Shown: positions 35,731 through 48,099, counted from the first letter of the stretch. The stretch: 64,000 nucleotides of DNA from Myotis daubentonii (GCF_963259705.1 NC_081861.1:106384102-106448101), one strand, 5' to 3'. Notes: a model not told the origin generated them from the letters alone. Program-made: numbers and translations.

Positions 35731-35955
35731 TCCAGCTGGCATGGCTCAGTGGTTGAACATTGACCTATGAACCAGGAAACCAGGAGGTTGTGGTTGGATT
35801 CCTAGTCAGGGCATATGCCTGGGTTGCAGGCTCAGTCCCCAGTGTGGAGTGTGCGGGAGACAGCAGATCAGTGATTCTCTCTCATCATTGATGTTTCTAT
35901 CTCTCTCTCCTCCCTTCCTCTCTGATATCAATAAAAAATATTTATTTTTTTAAAA
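35731..35955 (+). mobile_element. tRNA-derived SINE in L1
   Basis: GCATGGCTCAGTGGTTGAAC head and TTCTCTCTCATCATTGATG body. ACTTAAATGTTAG / ACTTAAGTGTTAG flank it. Confidence 0.85.
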
Positions 35956-37165
35956 AAACTTAAGTGTTAGACTTGAAACCCTAAAAATCCTAGAAGAAAA
36001 CGCAGGCAGTAAAATCTTGTACATTTCTCATAGCGATATTTTTTTCTGATATATATCCTTGGGCAAGGGAAACCAAAGAAAAAAATAAACAAATGAGACT
36101 ACCTCAAACTAAAAAGTTTTTGCACAGGAAAGAAAACCATCAACAAAATGAAAGGACAACACACTGAACAGGAGAACTTATTTGCTGATACATCTGCTAA
36201 GGCTTTAATAGCCAACATTTATAGTGAACTTACAAAATGCAAAATCAAAAAACAAACAACACAAAACAATACAATTAGAAAATGGGTGAAGGAATTGAAT
36301 AGACACTTTGTCAAAGAGGACATATAGATGGCCAATAGACATATGAAAAGATACTCAATGTCACTGATCATCAGAGAAATGAAAATTAAAACCACAAAGG
36401 GATATCATATCATACCTGTTTGAATGGCTATCATCAACAAATCAACAAACAACAAGTGTTGCTAAGGATGTGGAGAAAAGGGAACCCTCGTGAACTGTTG
36501 GTGTGAATGCAGATTGGTGCAGCCACTATGTAAAGCTGTATGTAGTAAACTCAAAAAATTAAAAATGGAACTGCCCTATGACCAATTGATTCCACTTTCT
36601 GGGAATTTAGCTGAAGACACCCAAAACACAAATTTGAAAAAAAAATGTGCACTCGTATGTTCACTGCAGTATTATTTATAATAGCGAAGATTTGGAAGCA
36701 GCCCAAGTGTTCATCAGTAGATGAGTAGATAAAACAGCTATGGGATATTACTTGGTCATAAAAAATGAAAAGGGAAATCTTGTCTTTTGGGACAGTATGG
36801 ATGGACCTAGAGAGCATTATGCTGTGAAATCAGTCAGAGCAATACAAGTATGTATGATTTTGCTCGTATGTGGAACCTAATGAACAAAGTGCACTAATGA
36901 GCAAAATAGAGACAGACTCATAGAGAGCAGGCTGACAGTGTGGGGCGGGGCTTGGGGTGGTGGTGAAGAGATTGAGTGAAAAAAGAAAAAAGACTGGAAA
37001 AACTCATGGACACTGACAACAGTGTGGTGATTGTGGGAGGGGTGGGGTGGAGGTAGAAGAGCATATAAGGGGGATAAATGGTGATAGAAAAAAATAATAA
37101 AATAAAGAAAAAACTGAAAGCAAGAAATTCTTCCCATAAGAAAATAACGTAGTGCTTACACTTAC

Positions 37166-37236
37166 TTTAATATCATATTCATGGTCTCATTTCTGTCTTT
37201 ACCTTGAAATGGCAGTGTACCAGTAAGCATTTCAAA
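37166..37236 (-). CDS. RPS6KA6: RPS6KA6 exon: N-kinase C-lobe (FEMLTGTLPFQGKDR)
   Basis: 71 nt encoding FEMLTGTLPFQGKDRNETMN then MIL, plus two bases of a Lys codon finished by the next exon. This is the helix F-G region of the AGC kinase C-lobe. The acceptor is TTGTTTTAG and the donor is GTAAGTGT. Phase matches both neighbours. It lies about 130 bp below the first base of unique sequence after the nested L1 that ends at 37109, so L1 insertion stopped just short of the exon. Confidence 0.93.
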
Positions 37237-37607
37237 CTAAAACAAACAAAAACCAAACAATCAATTTAGCACAAGTTAGAGACTTGTAATACGTGATCAT
37301 CAAATCATACAGGATCTGCATGACAGTACATCAAAATAGGAGCAAAAGAACTAAGTCACTTAAGGAAGTATACTTCTGGTACCCTACTATATATAACTCA
37401 ATTGGTAGATGACTTGTAGCAAATGAAACCAACCAATTTGTTTCAGTCCTGTTGGATTTGGTTAAGTTACCAAAGAAATTTGGAAATAAACACATTGTAG
37501 AAACAAATATATGCTTTTAAAGAAAGCAATTGAACTGACAAAGGAAAGTAAAAATAAGCATAAAACCATTTCAAATTCATAAATGATCAAGAAAGATTTA
37601 ACCATTC
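37237..37607 (-). other. Intron 5' of exon 37166
   Basis: Acceptor tract; otherwise nothing recognised. Confidence 0.6.
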
Positions 37608-37769
37608 TTGCCCTGGCTGGTGTTTTTAGTGGTTAGAGCATCGGCCCATGCACCAAAGGGTCCGGGATTTGATTCCTGGTTAAGACCACATACCTAGGTT
37701 GTAGATTCCATCCCTGGCCTCAGTTGGGGAGCATTTGGAAGATAACCAATTGATGTGTCTCTCTCAACA

Positions 37770-37833
<64 letters not shown>

Positions 37834-37860
37834 CTCTCTGCCCCCCTCTCCCTCCCTCCC
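37608..37860 (+). mobile_element. SINE with expanded TC tract
   Basis: GCCCTGGCTGGTGTTTTTAG head. The pyrimidine tail is expanded to (TC)n at 37770-37840. Confidence 0.8.
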
Positions 37861-37975
37861 TCCCTTCTACTATCTCTAAAGGGCAATGGGAAAAAAATCC
37901 TCTGGTGAGTATTAACAAAAAATGTTTTAACCAATCTCTTTCCCCTCACTTCTCTAAAAACATAAACCAAAAGAA

Positions 37976-38008
37976 AAAGAGAGAAAGAGAGAGAGAGAGA
38001 GAGAGAAT

Positions 38009-38040
<32 letters not shown>

Positions 38041-38048
38041 ACACACAG
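37976..38048. repeat. (GA)n(CA)n microsatellite
   Basis: A GA-rich run followed by about 25 CA units. Confidence 0.92.
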
Positions 38049-38529
38049 GAATAATTTTAAAAAAAGAAAAACACTGACACAGTTGCACATATCATAAGGA
38101 AACATTTTCCCTAAGAGATTTAATTGCAATGCACACAACTAGAAAATTAATTATGCTATAAAAATACTATGTCTACAAATAAAGATCATCATGGTTCATT
38201 AAAATGTTTTATATACCTAATACTAAAATCTTAAACAGATTCAATAATGGCTTTAGCCTCAGTCCTCTGTTCTTTTACGAACTACAACCTTAGTTATTAG
38301 CTTATCCATTCATTCTCTCCTATACCCTCATGACTCTCAAATCTTGTCCAGCCTCAGTCTCTCTCAAGCCCCAGTTTTGCCTTCCATATTGATAGTAAAG
38401 TTTCTCAACTGGAAACTGAAGAGGTAGCAATGGGAATCAAAAAAGAGAAAAAAGAAAGCAACTGTGGTATAAGGGGATCATCTCTCTCAAGCTCCAGTTC
38501 CCCACCCCCAAAACTTTGAAATGTCTTTA

Positions 38530-38687
38530 ACAAGCCCTGGAAAGGTAGCTAAGTGGATTAGAGCATGGTTCCAATACGCCAAGGTTGCTGGTTATATCAC
38601 TGATATAACCACCAAATGAATGAAGAAATAAGTAGAACAGCAAACAGATCTTGTTCTCTCTCCCTCTTTAACTCCCTATCTCTGTCC
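38530..38687 (+). mobile_element. SINE fragment
   Basis: GCTAAGTGGATTAGAGCATG and a TCTCTCTCCCTCTTTAACTC tail; it borders a Helitron remnant. Confidence 0.65.
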
Positions 38688-39013
38688 CCTTGGGAGTTTG
38701 ACTGTGAGACCGGGAGTTCAATCACTGGCTATGATGTGCACTGACCACCAGGGGGTGGCACAGAACATGGTGGGTGACCAGGGGAGGTGGTAGGGCACTG
38801 AGAGAGTGAGGGAAGGAGGAGGTGGGGAGGCAGAGAGGCAGGGGGAACCATGAGGTGGCAGCGGGAGGCAAGGCGGGGAGGTGGGGAGGCAGGAAGGCGG
38901 TGGGGGGAACCACACAGTGGCAGTGCTGGCAGAGAGGGAAGAAGGAGGCAGGGAGGCAGGGAGGAGGAGAACCTGATTGGCCCTGATTGCTGGCCAAGCC
39001 TAGGGACCTCTAG
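38688..39013 (+). mobile_element. Helitron remnant without hairpin
   Basis: It starts within CCCTTGGGAGTTTGACTG, shared with the Helitron at 61561, and has the CTGACCACCAGGGGG motif. It ends GGGACCTCTAG (38 kb copy, CTAG at 39010-39013) with no recognisable terminal palindrome. The interior is purine-rich (GGGAGGCAGGGAGG). The 5' end is lost. Confidence 0.65.
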
Positions 39014-39827
39014 TATTCTATAATCTTACAATTGTCTTGTAAGGAGACCTTGTTGATTTTCCTACTTCTAGATTCCTCCATTTACAATCTACTTATATAA
39101 TTCTGTCCAGGCTCATCTTCTTAACATTCATGTATTCATGTTTCCTATAATTACCATCCTATTTAAGAATATGCAAAAGTTTCCTGCTACAAAGAGAATT
39201 GCATGCAAATGCTTAAGGTTTATAGCCTCATTTCCTCCACTCTCACCCACATTCTTCAATACTACCCTAGTCAACAGGTTCTCCTTGCTAATATGATCAC
39301 AATATTATCCTTGGCACACAGCTATTTACATTTTATCCATATTTCAGGGCTTAGTTTAAGTTCTCACCTCCAATTTTCCTATGTCAACTTATATTAATTT
39401 TATCCTGAATTCCTAAGGTACTTTTGGGCAATTTATTTAGCTACTCCAATTGTTTCCCAATTGGACAGTATGCATTCTTAGGTCATGGAAAATGCCAAAT
39501 AATGCACTTATAGTCTGTTCCCACACAACTGCTTTCCCTAAATGCCAGTTTTTTAATGGGTACTTAATATACTGATGTGTCATATTGAGTGTTATGCAGT
39601 GATAAATAGGCAAAATATATTATCAAGTTTCAAAAGCAAACTATTTAATTCAATAGCCATTCATATATCATCCTAATTAACACTGCAAGTTATATGCTAA
39701 ATCTTATACCAAATTAGTTAATCAGGATGTCAGCTGTAGTAGGTATTGAGGAAGACAAAGAGTAGTATAGCACATGGTTGCACTCCTCAAAAGGTTTATA
39801 ATTTTTCTAGGGACATGCTTGAAACAA
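39014..39827. other. Unassigned intron sequence
   Basis: About 800 bp of AT-rich unique-looking DNA. Confidence 0.55.
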
Positions 39828-40440
39828 TCCTATCTACGTATATAAAATCTCTGGGTGGGAAAGGAAGTCAGTACTGCAGGGGTTGTCTTGGCAATGGCTG
39901 TGCCCTCCCCCCAGCTGTTTCCTGGAAGGGTGGGGTTTGAGACAGGAACCCGCTCTGGGAACGTGGAGGCATATTTTTCTAAAGTGTGCCGTGCCAGCAC
40001 AGCCAAGGGTGAACCTGAGTGGGGGCGGCTGAAAGGCTTAGAAAAGACAGACAAGAGAATGAAAGCTGGGTCTCAGTGGGAAGCTGCTTCTCTGAGACAG
40101 CGACCACACCCACAGCTGTGCCTTTATTTTATAGCAGATGCTACCAGGCAAAGTAAGGGCGTGACCAAGATGTTTACAACATTCTCCTGGGTTTTAATCC
40201 TTCTCAACTACATGCACCTGAACTCTATCAAGCCTACATCACTCAGGCACAGGGGCCACGTGTTCGGACCATAGGTTCAAGCTTACAACTACAGCAATTG
40301 GCTATAATTGTGCTGGGAAGGCCCTGCCCTCCAAGCTGGGACTTGAACATGGCAATGAGAGGACTGTGCCCTCTCATCAGTCCAAGGCTTGAACCTGTCC
40401 AAAACACTGTAGCGGCTCCCCACAATGAAGGTTTAATACT

Positions 40441-40575
40441 GTTTCTTTGTTACTAATGTTGTGGCCCCAGCCCATAACAAAGAAACAATTTCTGGAGGAT
40501 GAGGCCCAGGAATCAGGATTTTAAAAAGATTCCCAGGTGATTTTAATGTGCAGCCAAGGTTGAGAACCACTGCTA
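40441..40575. mobile_element. Right part of the same hAT MITE, second Helitron
   Basis: It matches 7908-8042 and ends at the same point, GAGAACCACTG then CTATAGAT. The left half is removed by the ~350 bp deletion in this Helitron copy. Confidence 0.85.
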
Positions 40576-40595
40576 TAGATAATATTAAAAATATA

Positions 40596-41254
40596 TCCAA
40601 ATGTGCAATTGTTTGTCCAAAAAATGAGCATGTTCAAAAATTAAATGAAGAAAATTTGGAATACTCGATGGAGATTTTCACACATTTTTGAGTGATGATT
40701 CCATTGACTCCACAGATGATGCTGAAAAGGAAAATTTTCCCATCGAATTTCTTAATAGTATTACTCCTTCGGGAATGCCGTGTCATAAATTAAAGTTGAA
40801 AGTGCGTGCAATCATCATGCTATTGAGAAATCTCAATAGTAAATGGGGTCTTTGTAATGGTATCAGGTTTATTATCAAAATATTACGACGTAACATTATC
40901 AAAGCTGAAGTATTAACAGGATCTGCAGAGGGAGAGGCTGATCTGATTCCAAGAATTAATTTGTCCCCATCTGACACTGGCCTCCCATTTAAATTGATTT
41001 GATGACGGTTTCCCGTGATGCCAGCATTTGTGATGACTATTAATAAATCACAAGGACAAACTCTAGACAAAGTAGGCATATTACTACCTGAACCTGTTTT
41101 TGCACATGTTCAGTTATATGTTGCTTTCTCTCGAATTTGAAGAGCATGTGATGTTACAGTTAAAGTTCTAAGTACTTCAACACAAGGGAAATTAGTCAAG
41201 CACTCTGAAAGTGTTTTCACTCTTAATGTGGTGTAGAGGGAGATATTAGAATAA
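40596..41254 (+). pseudogene. Helitron helicase C-terminus, second broken copy
   Basis: CAIVCPKNEHVQKLNEENL is followed by a one-base deletion near 40660. The frame then resumes with [58 protein letters not shown] and QLYVAFSRI. Stops: TGA at about 41000 (an Arg position); TGA right after AFSRI, at the same codon as in the first copy; TAG at about 41234. It keeps Arg where the first copy has its 8356 stop. Same Pif1-like family assignment. Confidence 0.85.
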
Positions 41255-41508
41255 GTTTAATCACTTGATCAGTCATTGTTGGCATCACTTTTGTTTTTAT
41301 ATCATGTTTTTCTTGTTTTCATATCATGTTTTTGTCATTTTTATATCATGCCTCTGTTGTTGTTATATCCTTTTGTTGCTGTTTATTTATTAATAAATTT
41401 ATATATTATTTTCATATACATTTTATTAATTTCCTTTCATCTCTCACACTTCTGTTATAAAGGGCAAATAGCAATATTAAAATATCTCTGCTAATTGATT
41501 CCCTTTTT

Positions 41509-41709
41509 AAAAAAATATATATTGTATTGATTTTTTACACGGAGGAAGGGACAGGGATAGAGAGTTAGAAACATCGATGAGCTGCCTCCTGCACACTCCC
41601 CACTGGGGATGTGCCCACAACCAAGGTATATGCCCTTGACAAGAATCGAACCTGGGACCCTTGAGTCTGCAGGCCGATGCTCTATCCACTGAGCCAAACT
41701 GGTTAGGGC
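41509..41709 (-). mobile_element. VES SINE inside the second composite Helitron
   Basis: Same position in the Helitron tail as the SINE at 8957-9173 (flanks AATTGATTCCC and AATTATTTCCC). It lacks about 16 bp (one ATCGATGAGAGAGAAAC unit) relative to that copy. Confidence 0.9.
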
Positions 41710-41757
41710 AATTATTTCCCTTTTAATGTGCATGAATTTCATGCACCGGGATACTAG

Positions 41758-42219
41758 TATAATAAAAGGGTAATATGCAAATTGACCCTAACAGCAGATC
41801 CACTGGGAATGACTGGTCGCTATGACACACACTGACCACCAGGGGGCAGACGCTCCATGCAGGAGATGCCCCCTGGTGGTCAGTGCGCTCCTATAGGGGG
41901 AGCTCTGCTCAGCCATAAGACAGGCTGATGGCTGCCAGCACAGCGGTAGTGGCAGGAGCCTCTCCTGCCTCCTCAGCAGTGCTAAGGATGTCTGACTGCA
42001 GCTGAGGCCTGCTTCCCACTGTAAAGTGGACATCCCCCAAGGGCTCCTGGGCTGCCAGAGGGATGTCTGCCTGTCATCTTAGGCCCAATCCCACAGGGAA
42101 CAAGCCTAAGACAGCAGGTGGACATCCCCCGAGGGGTCCCGGACTGTGAGAGGGCACAGGCTGGGCTGAGGAACCCCTCCCACCCCGAGTGCACAAATTT
42201 TTGTGCACTGGGTCTCTAG
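41758..42219 (+). mobile_element. Non-autonomous Helitron with palindromic CTCF-like pair
   Basis: It starts TATAATAAAAGGGTAATATG directly after the CTAG of the composite Helitron, with the expected 5' TC lost or altered. It ends with a GTGCACAAATTTTTGTGCAC hairpin and CTAG at 42216-42219. It contains a perfect 19-bp inverted repeat (41830-41848 with 41867-41885). The 3' part is the common GC-rich subterminal module. Confidence 0.85.
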
Positions 42220-42317
42220 TTTGACTATAAGAAAATATATGGTAAGGTATTAAATTCTGTAATAACTAAAATGCCATATGATTACTAAACATAGTATTCT
42301 GAAATCTAAAAACTGGT

Positions 42318-42590
42318 ATACTTTTTATATTTTTATTATAGTTAAAATACAATCTTAAATTAGTTTCAGATATATCACATATAATGATAAACATTTATAT
42401 ACCTTAAAAGTAAACATCTATCATTGTACAAAGTTATTCTGATATTATTGACATTCCCTATGTTGTATGTGTTATAACACACTCATGACTTATTTTTTGT
42501 AGTTCTTAATCCCCTTCACCTTTTTCACCCATCCACCACCAACCTCCCCTCAGGTAACCACCAGTTTGTTTTCTGTATCTGCTATCACTA
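42318..42590 (-). mobile_element. Old L1 3' end, antisense
   Basis: ATTAGTTTCAGATATATCAC and AAAGTTATTCTGATATTATT resemble antisense L1MA-type tails. Confidence 0.65.
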
Positions 42591-42830
42591 AACCAATGAA
42601 CAAAAAGGACTGGCAAGGATATAGAGAAAAGGGAACCCTAGTGCATTGTTGATCACACTGCAGACTTATGCAACCACTGTAGAAAAGAGTATGGAGTTTC
42701 CTCCAAAAATTAAAAATGGAACTGCCTTTTGACACAGCAATCCCACTTCTGGGACTCTATACTAAGAATCTCAAAACACCAAGCAGAAACAATATATGCA
42801 CACCTATGATTATTGCAGCATTATTTACAA

Positions 42831-44206
42831 CTAGAGGCCCAGTGCACAAAAATTTGTGCACTCGGGGTGAAGGTGGGGGTCCCTCAGCCTGGCCTGTGCC
42901 CTCTCGCAGTCTGGGACCCCTCGGGAGATAACGCCCTGCTGGCTTAGGCCTGCTCCCGGGTGGCAGAGGGCAGGCCCAATCCCTAGGTGCAGCCCCTGGT
43001 CGGGCTCAGAGCAGGGCCAATTGGGGAGTTGGGGCACAGCCCCCTGTCATGCACAGAACAGAGCGGATTGGGAGGTTGCGATGCCACCCTCAGACACGCT
43101 CAGGGTAGGGCCGATGGGGGTTTGGGGCACCGCCCCCTGTCACACTCAAGGCAGGGTCGATGGGGAGGTTGCGGCGCCACCCCCTGTCACGCACAGAGCA
43201 GGGCCCATCAGGGGGGTTAGGGCTCCTTACCCTGTCACGCACAGAGCAGGGTCGATCAAGGGGTTGGGGAGCTCCCCCATGTCACGCACAGAGCAGGGCG
43301 GATCAGGGGTTTGGGGTGCTGCCACTCTCACACTCAGGGCAGGGCCGATGGGGAAGTTATGGCTCTACCCTGTCACACACAGAGCAGGGCCCGTGGGGGG
43401 GGGGGTGTTGAGGCCCCGCCCCCTGTCACACACAGAGCCGCAGGGTGATCAGGGGGTTTGGGCGCTGCCCCCTGTCATGCTGATCCTGGTGCCGGCAGGT
43501 CTCTCGGCTCCGCTGATCCCGGTGCTGGGAGGCCTCGCGGCTACGCTGATCCCAGTCCTGGGAGGCATATTACCCTTTTACTATATAGGATAGAGTCTTG
43601 GTGCATGGGTGGGGCTGGCTGGTTTGCCCTGAAGGGTGTCCTGGATCAGGGTGGGGGTCCCCACTGGGGTGCCTGGCCAGCCTGGATGAGGGGCTGATGG
43701 CTGTTTGCAGCTGGTCACACACCCTTCAGGGTGGGGGTCCCCACTGGGGTGCCTGGCCAGCCTGGGTGAGGGGCTGAGGGCTGAAGCTCCCAACTGCTCC
43801 TTTTTTCTTTTTTTTTTTTTTTTACTCTGGGCCAGCTTTAGCTCTGGCTCCAGCTCTGAGGCCTCTGCTGCTGGAAGCAGGTATCTGGTTTGTTTAGGTT
43901 GTATAATCGAAACAATGTACAACTCCAGCTCTGAGATCCCGGCTCGCTGAAAGCAGGTTTCTGGGGTATTGTTTAGCTTCTATATTTGTTACAATGTTTC
44001 AAACTGCAGGCTCCGAGGCCGGCAAGGCAGGCGGGGAACGTTGGTGTCCTCCGTCACTGAAGCAAGCAAGCCTCATGTTAGTTTCAAGCTGCCTGGCTGC
44101 CGGTCGCCATCTTGGCTGGTAGTTAATTTGCATATTGCCCTGATTAGCCAATGGGAAGGGTAACAGTCATACGCTAATTACCATGTTTCTCTTTTATTAG
44201 ATAGGA
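42831..44206 (-). mobile_element. Helitron with GGGTTTGGGG minisatellite, inside an L1
   Basis: CTAG at 42831, GTGCACAAAAATTTGTGCAC hairpin, and 5' TCCTATCTAATAAAAGAG ending at 44206. Removing it restores L1 (TTATTTACAA|TAGCCAAGATC), which fixes both ends. Inside: a 45-60 bp repeat array (about 43000-43480); a duplicated GGGTGGGGGTCCCCACTGGG segment (43650-43750); a T-rich run; and a 5' promoter-like module with YY1, octamer and CCAAT motifs. 61942-63504 is a close relative. Confidence 0.9.
43000..43480 (-). repeat. GC-rich minisatellite in a Helitron
   Basis: About ten diverged units of roughly 45-60 bp: CACAGAGCAGGGC, GATCAGGGGGTTGGGG, then GCTCCCCCTGTCACG. The Helitron sense strand is the C-rich one. 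Confidence 0.85.
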
Positions 44207-44823
44207 TAGCCAAGATCTGGAAACAGCCCAAGTGCCATCAGCAGATGAGAGGATAATAAAGCTGTGGTACATTTGCATAATAGAATGCTACATGGCTATA
44301 AAAAAGAAGGAACTCTAACTCTTTCCAATAGCATGGAGGAACCTGGAGAGTATTACGCTAGACAAAATAAACCAGTCAGAGAAACACAAATACCCTCTGG
44401 AATCTAATGAAAAAAATAAACTGACAAACAAAATGGAACCAGAATCATAGATACATGGAACAGTCTGGTTGGTGCCTGTGAAGAGAGGGGGAGGGTGACT
44501 GGATAAAGAAGGTAAAGGGATTAGCTAAATAATATATATGCACACTCCATAGACACAGACAATAGGGTGATGAAGGCCAAGGGAGGGGGAGGCACAGATG
44601 GGTGGAGGTGGGCAAAGTGAGGGAGTATAGGGGACCTGCAATTATGTGAATATTAAAATTTTTTTAATAAATAAATAAATATTACTAAATTGAAAAAAAA
44701 GAAATCAGAACACCAAAATCCTAATTCATATTGTATAACAGCTAGCCAAACACAACTTTTTAAATGATAATCATGAATTATTAGAACTCTATTCTCACCT
44801 GAAATCTCACAAATTTTAAATTA

Positions 44824-45479
<656 letters not shown>

Positions 45480-46015
45480 ATACATAAAAAATAATCTTAT
45501 TTCTATGTATTAGCAATGAAAAATTAGAAGTTGAAATTTTCAAAGTACCATTTATAATACTGCCAAAAAAACAAAACAAAACAAAACAAAAACACACCCT
45601 TGAAATTCACGTGTCTAAGTATACAAAGTATATGCAAATCTGTACAATGAAAACTTGAAACATCGATGAAAGAAAACAAAGTAGATCTAAGTATATGGGG
45701 AGATATACTATGTGTATGGTTTGGAAGAATCAATTCATATAAAGATGACAATTCCCCAAAAACTGATCTAAAGATTCAATTAAACTTTAATAAAATTCTG
45801 AGCAAGATTTATTTTCTAGAAATCAACAAGTTGAATTTAAAATTTATATTAAAAGACAATAGAATAGCCAAACAATTTTGAAAAAGAATGACAAATTCAA
45901 AGGACTTACATTAACTAACTTCTGTACTTATTATAAACCTACAGTAATCAAGACAGTGTGGTATTGAAGAAAAGCTAGACATATAGATATAAATAAATGA
46001 ACATGACAGCATCCA

Positions 46016-46689
46016 AGAATAGACTGACACATACAGTCAGTTCTGCTATAATGTTTGTTTTATAAATGCAAATTTTATCCAATGGAATTGATACATTAGG
46101 AAGTAATTTGAGGATAACACAAATTTGAATCTCAAATTTCATGTGCAATTTTGTTTGCAAGAAGCCCTAGATAAAACACGAAAAAAATTGCACCTAGCTG
46201 ATCCAAGCCAAGTAGAAATATATACATACACACACCACAAACATCTACCAACTATTTCAGCTCATCATGTGTGTTATTCTGTTGACCTGTAGTGCTACAC
46301 TTTCCTCTCAATTCCAGATAATCTACCCTCCACTATTTTATAATAATGTACAAACTACAAACTTTCTTACATTAATTCTACAAGCAAATTTAAGGATTTT
46401 TCAAGTTAAGGTAGCATGTTTATTGTAGTATTTATGTAACCGTAATAATTTAGAACATGTAAAACAATGCTATCATTTTTGTTCATTTCCTATATTTCTC
46501 AAATGTGTCACTGGTTATTTAGATTACTGCTAAGCCTCTAACCCCATTTTTGCCATAAGCCCTATTCTTTTTATTATGCAATAATACATAATGCAATAAT
46601 TTTTAAGATCACAGTTGTTGCATTGTAATGAAACTGGCTATATATTCTGGATTGATTTCTGACAAAGGCTTAAAAGCAATTCATGAAGA
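46016..46689. other. Unassigned, possibly an old DNA transposon
   Basis: ACAGTCAGTTCTGCTATAAT at the left and a low-copy-looking body interrupt old L1 text. I suspect a Tigger-like element but cannot show terminal repeats. Confidence 0.35.
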
Positions 46690-47745
46690 AATGTCAGTCT
46701 TTTCAACGAATGGTGCCAGAACAATAGGATATTGATATAAAAATATATCCTCAAACTATACATAAACATGAATTCAAAATGAATCGCAGAACTAAATGTG
46801 AAATGTAAAACTTAAAGTTGTAAAATTTCCAGAAGTAATATAAGAGAAAATATTTGTGATCTTGGATTCGGAAAGAATTTCTTAGATACAACATCAAAAG
46901 TATAATTTGTAAGAGAAAAATGTTGAAAACTGAACTTCATGGAAATAAAAAACTGATTTTCAAAGTTACCATTCAGTAAGTGTAAAAGAAGCTATACATT
47001 GAGAGAAAACATTTGCAAATCACATATCTGATAAATGACTTGTACTTCAGAGTATATTAAAACACTCAGAAATTCAATAACAAAAAACAATTTTTTAAGT
47101 GGAAGAAAGATCTGAACAGACACATATACAAAGACATAAAAATACATAAGAAGATGATCAATATCATTAGTTATTATGGAAATGCAAGTTAAACCACAAT
47201 GAGATACTACTACATGCCCATTAGTAGAGCTAAAATAAAAAATGCTGGATGTAACAATAATGGGTATATACAAAGCAACTGGAGCTCTCATACATTGCTA
47301 ATGGGTATGCAAAATGGTACAGACACATTGGAAAACATTTTGGAGGTTTCTCATTAAGGGAAACTTAAACTTACCACATGACGAAGCAATACCACTTCTT
47401 TGGTATTTACTCAAGTGAAATAAATGCTAATGTTCACGTAAAACTTGTACATAAATATTTATGGTGGCTTTATCCCTTACTGATGAATTAAACAGGAAAT
47501 AACCCAAATGCCCCTGGATTGGGGATCAAACAAACCATGGCACCATTATAAAATAGAACACTACTTAGCAATTTTTTAAAAAATTATTGATACATGCGAC
47601 AATAAGGATGAATGTCAAATTTACTACAAAAAGTAAATGAAGCCAAACTCAAAAGATTATAGATGCTAAAGTCTATTTACATTGTGGAAAAGGCAAGCAT
47701 AGGGCCAGAAAGCAGATTGGTCATTGTGTATGGGTAAAGAGAGGA

Positions 47746-48099
47746 CTATATAATAAAAGGCTAATATGCAAGTCAACCGAACTGTGGAACGACCAGTCAC
47801 TATGATGCGCATTGAGCACCAGGGGGCAGATGCTGAATGCAGGAGCTGTCCCCTGGTGGTCAGTGCACTCCCACAGGGGGCGTGCTGCTCAGCCAGAAGC
47901 CGTGCTCATGGCTGGAAAGTGCAGCGCAGTGGCGGGAGCCTTTCCTGCCTCCGTAGCAGCAATAAGGATGTCCGACTGATGGCTTAGGGCTGCTCCCCAG
48001 GCCTAAGCCGGCAGTCTTCCATCCCCTGAGGGCTCCTGGACTGTAGGAGGGCGAAGGCCGGGCTGAAGGACCGCCCCCCACCATGCAATGGGCCTCTAG
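47746..48099 (+). mobile_element. Non-autonomous Helitron in an old L1
   Basis: It starts CTATATAATAAAAGGCTAAT and ends GCAATGGGCCTCTAG (CTAG 48096-48099); the terminal hairpin is degraded. It carries the CACCAGGGGGCAG / CCCCTGGTGGTCAGTG inverted pair, like 41758-42219, and the common 3' subterminal module. Confidence 0.8.

Larger units (their letters stand above)
34094..37109 (+). mobile_element. Truncated L1 with nested L1 and two SINEs
   Basis: ORF2 from the reverse-transcriptase region (KLSLFADDMILYIENPKYIT, with the catalytic FADD intact) to the 3'UTR. AAAACTGAAAGCAAGA flanks the unit (34078-34093, 37110-37125). It is interrupted by a younger L1 tail (34957-35270) and SINEs at 35330 and 35731. 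Confidence 0.88.
39828..41757 (+). mobile_element. Second composite Helitron with helicase remnant
   Basis: 5' TCCTATCTACGTATATAAAA and 3' GTGCATGAATTTCATGCAC hairpin with CTAG (41754-41757). It parallels 6907-9221 along its length: the same cargo segment, half of the same hAT MITE, the helicase C-terminus (40596-41254) and a VES SINE at the same site (41509-41709). About 350 bp present in the first copy (7551-7908) are missing here. It is followed directly by another Helitron. Confidence 0.85.
42595..44690 (+). mobile_element. L1 3' portion split by a Helitron
   Basis: ORF2 C-terminal/3'UTR at 42595-42830 and 44207-44690. The junction is seamless when the Helitron 42831-44206 is removed. 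Confidence 0.88.
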
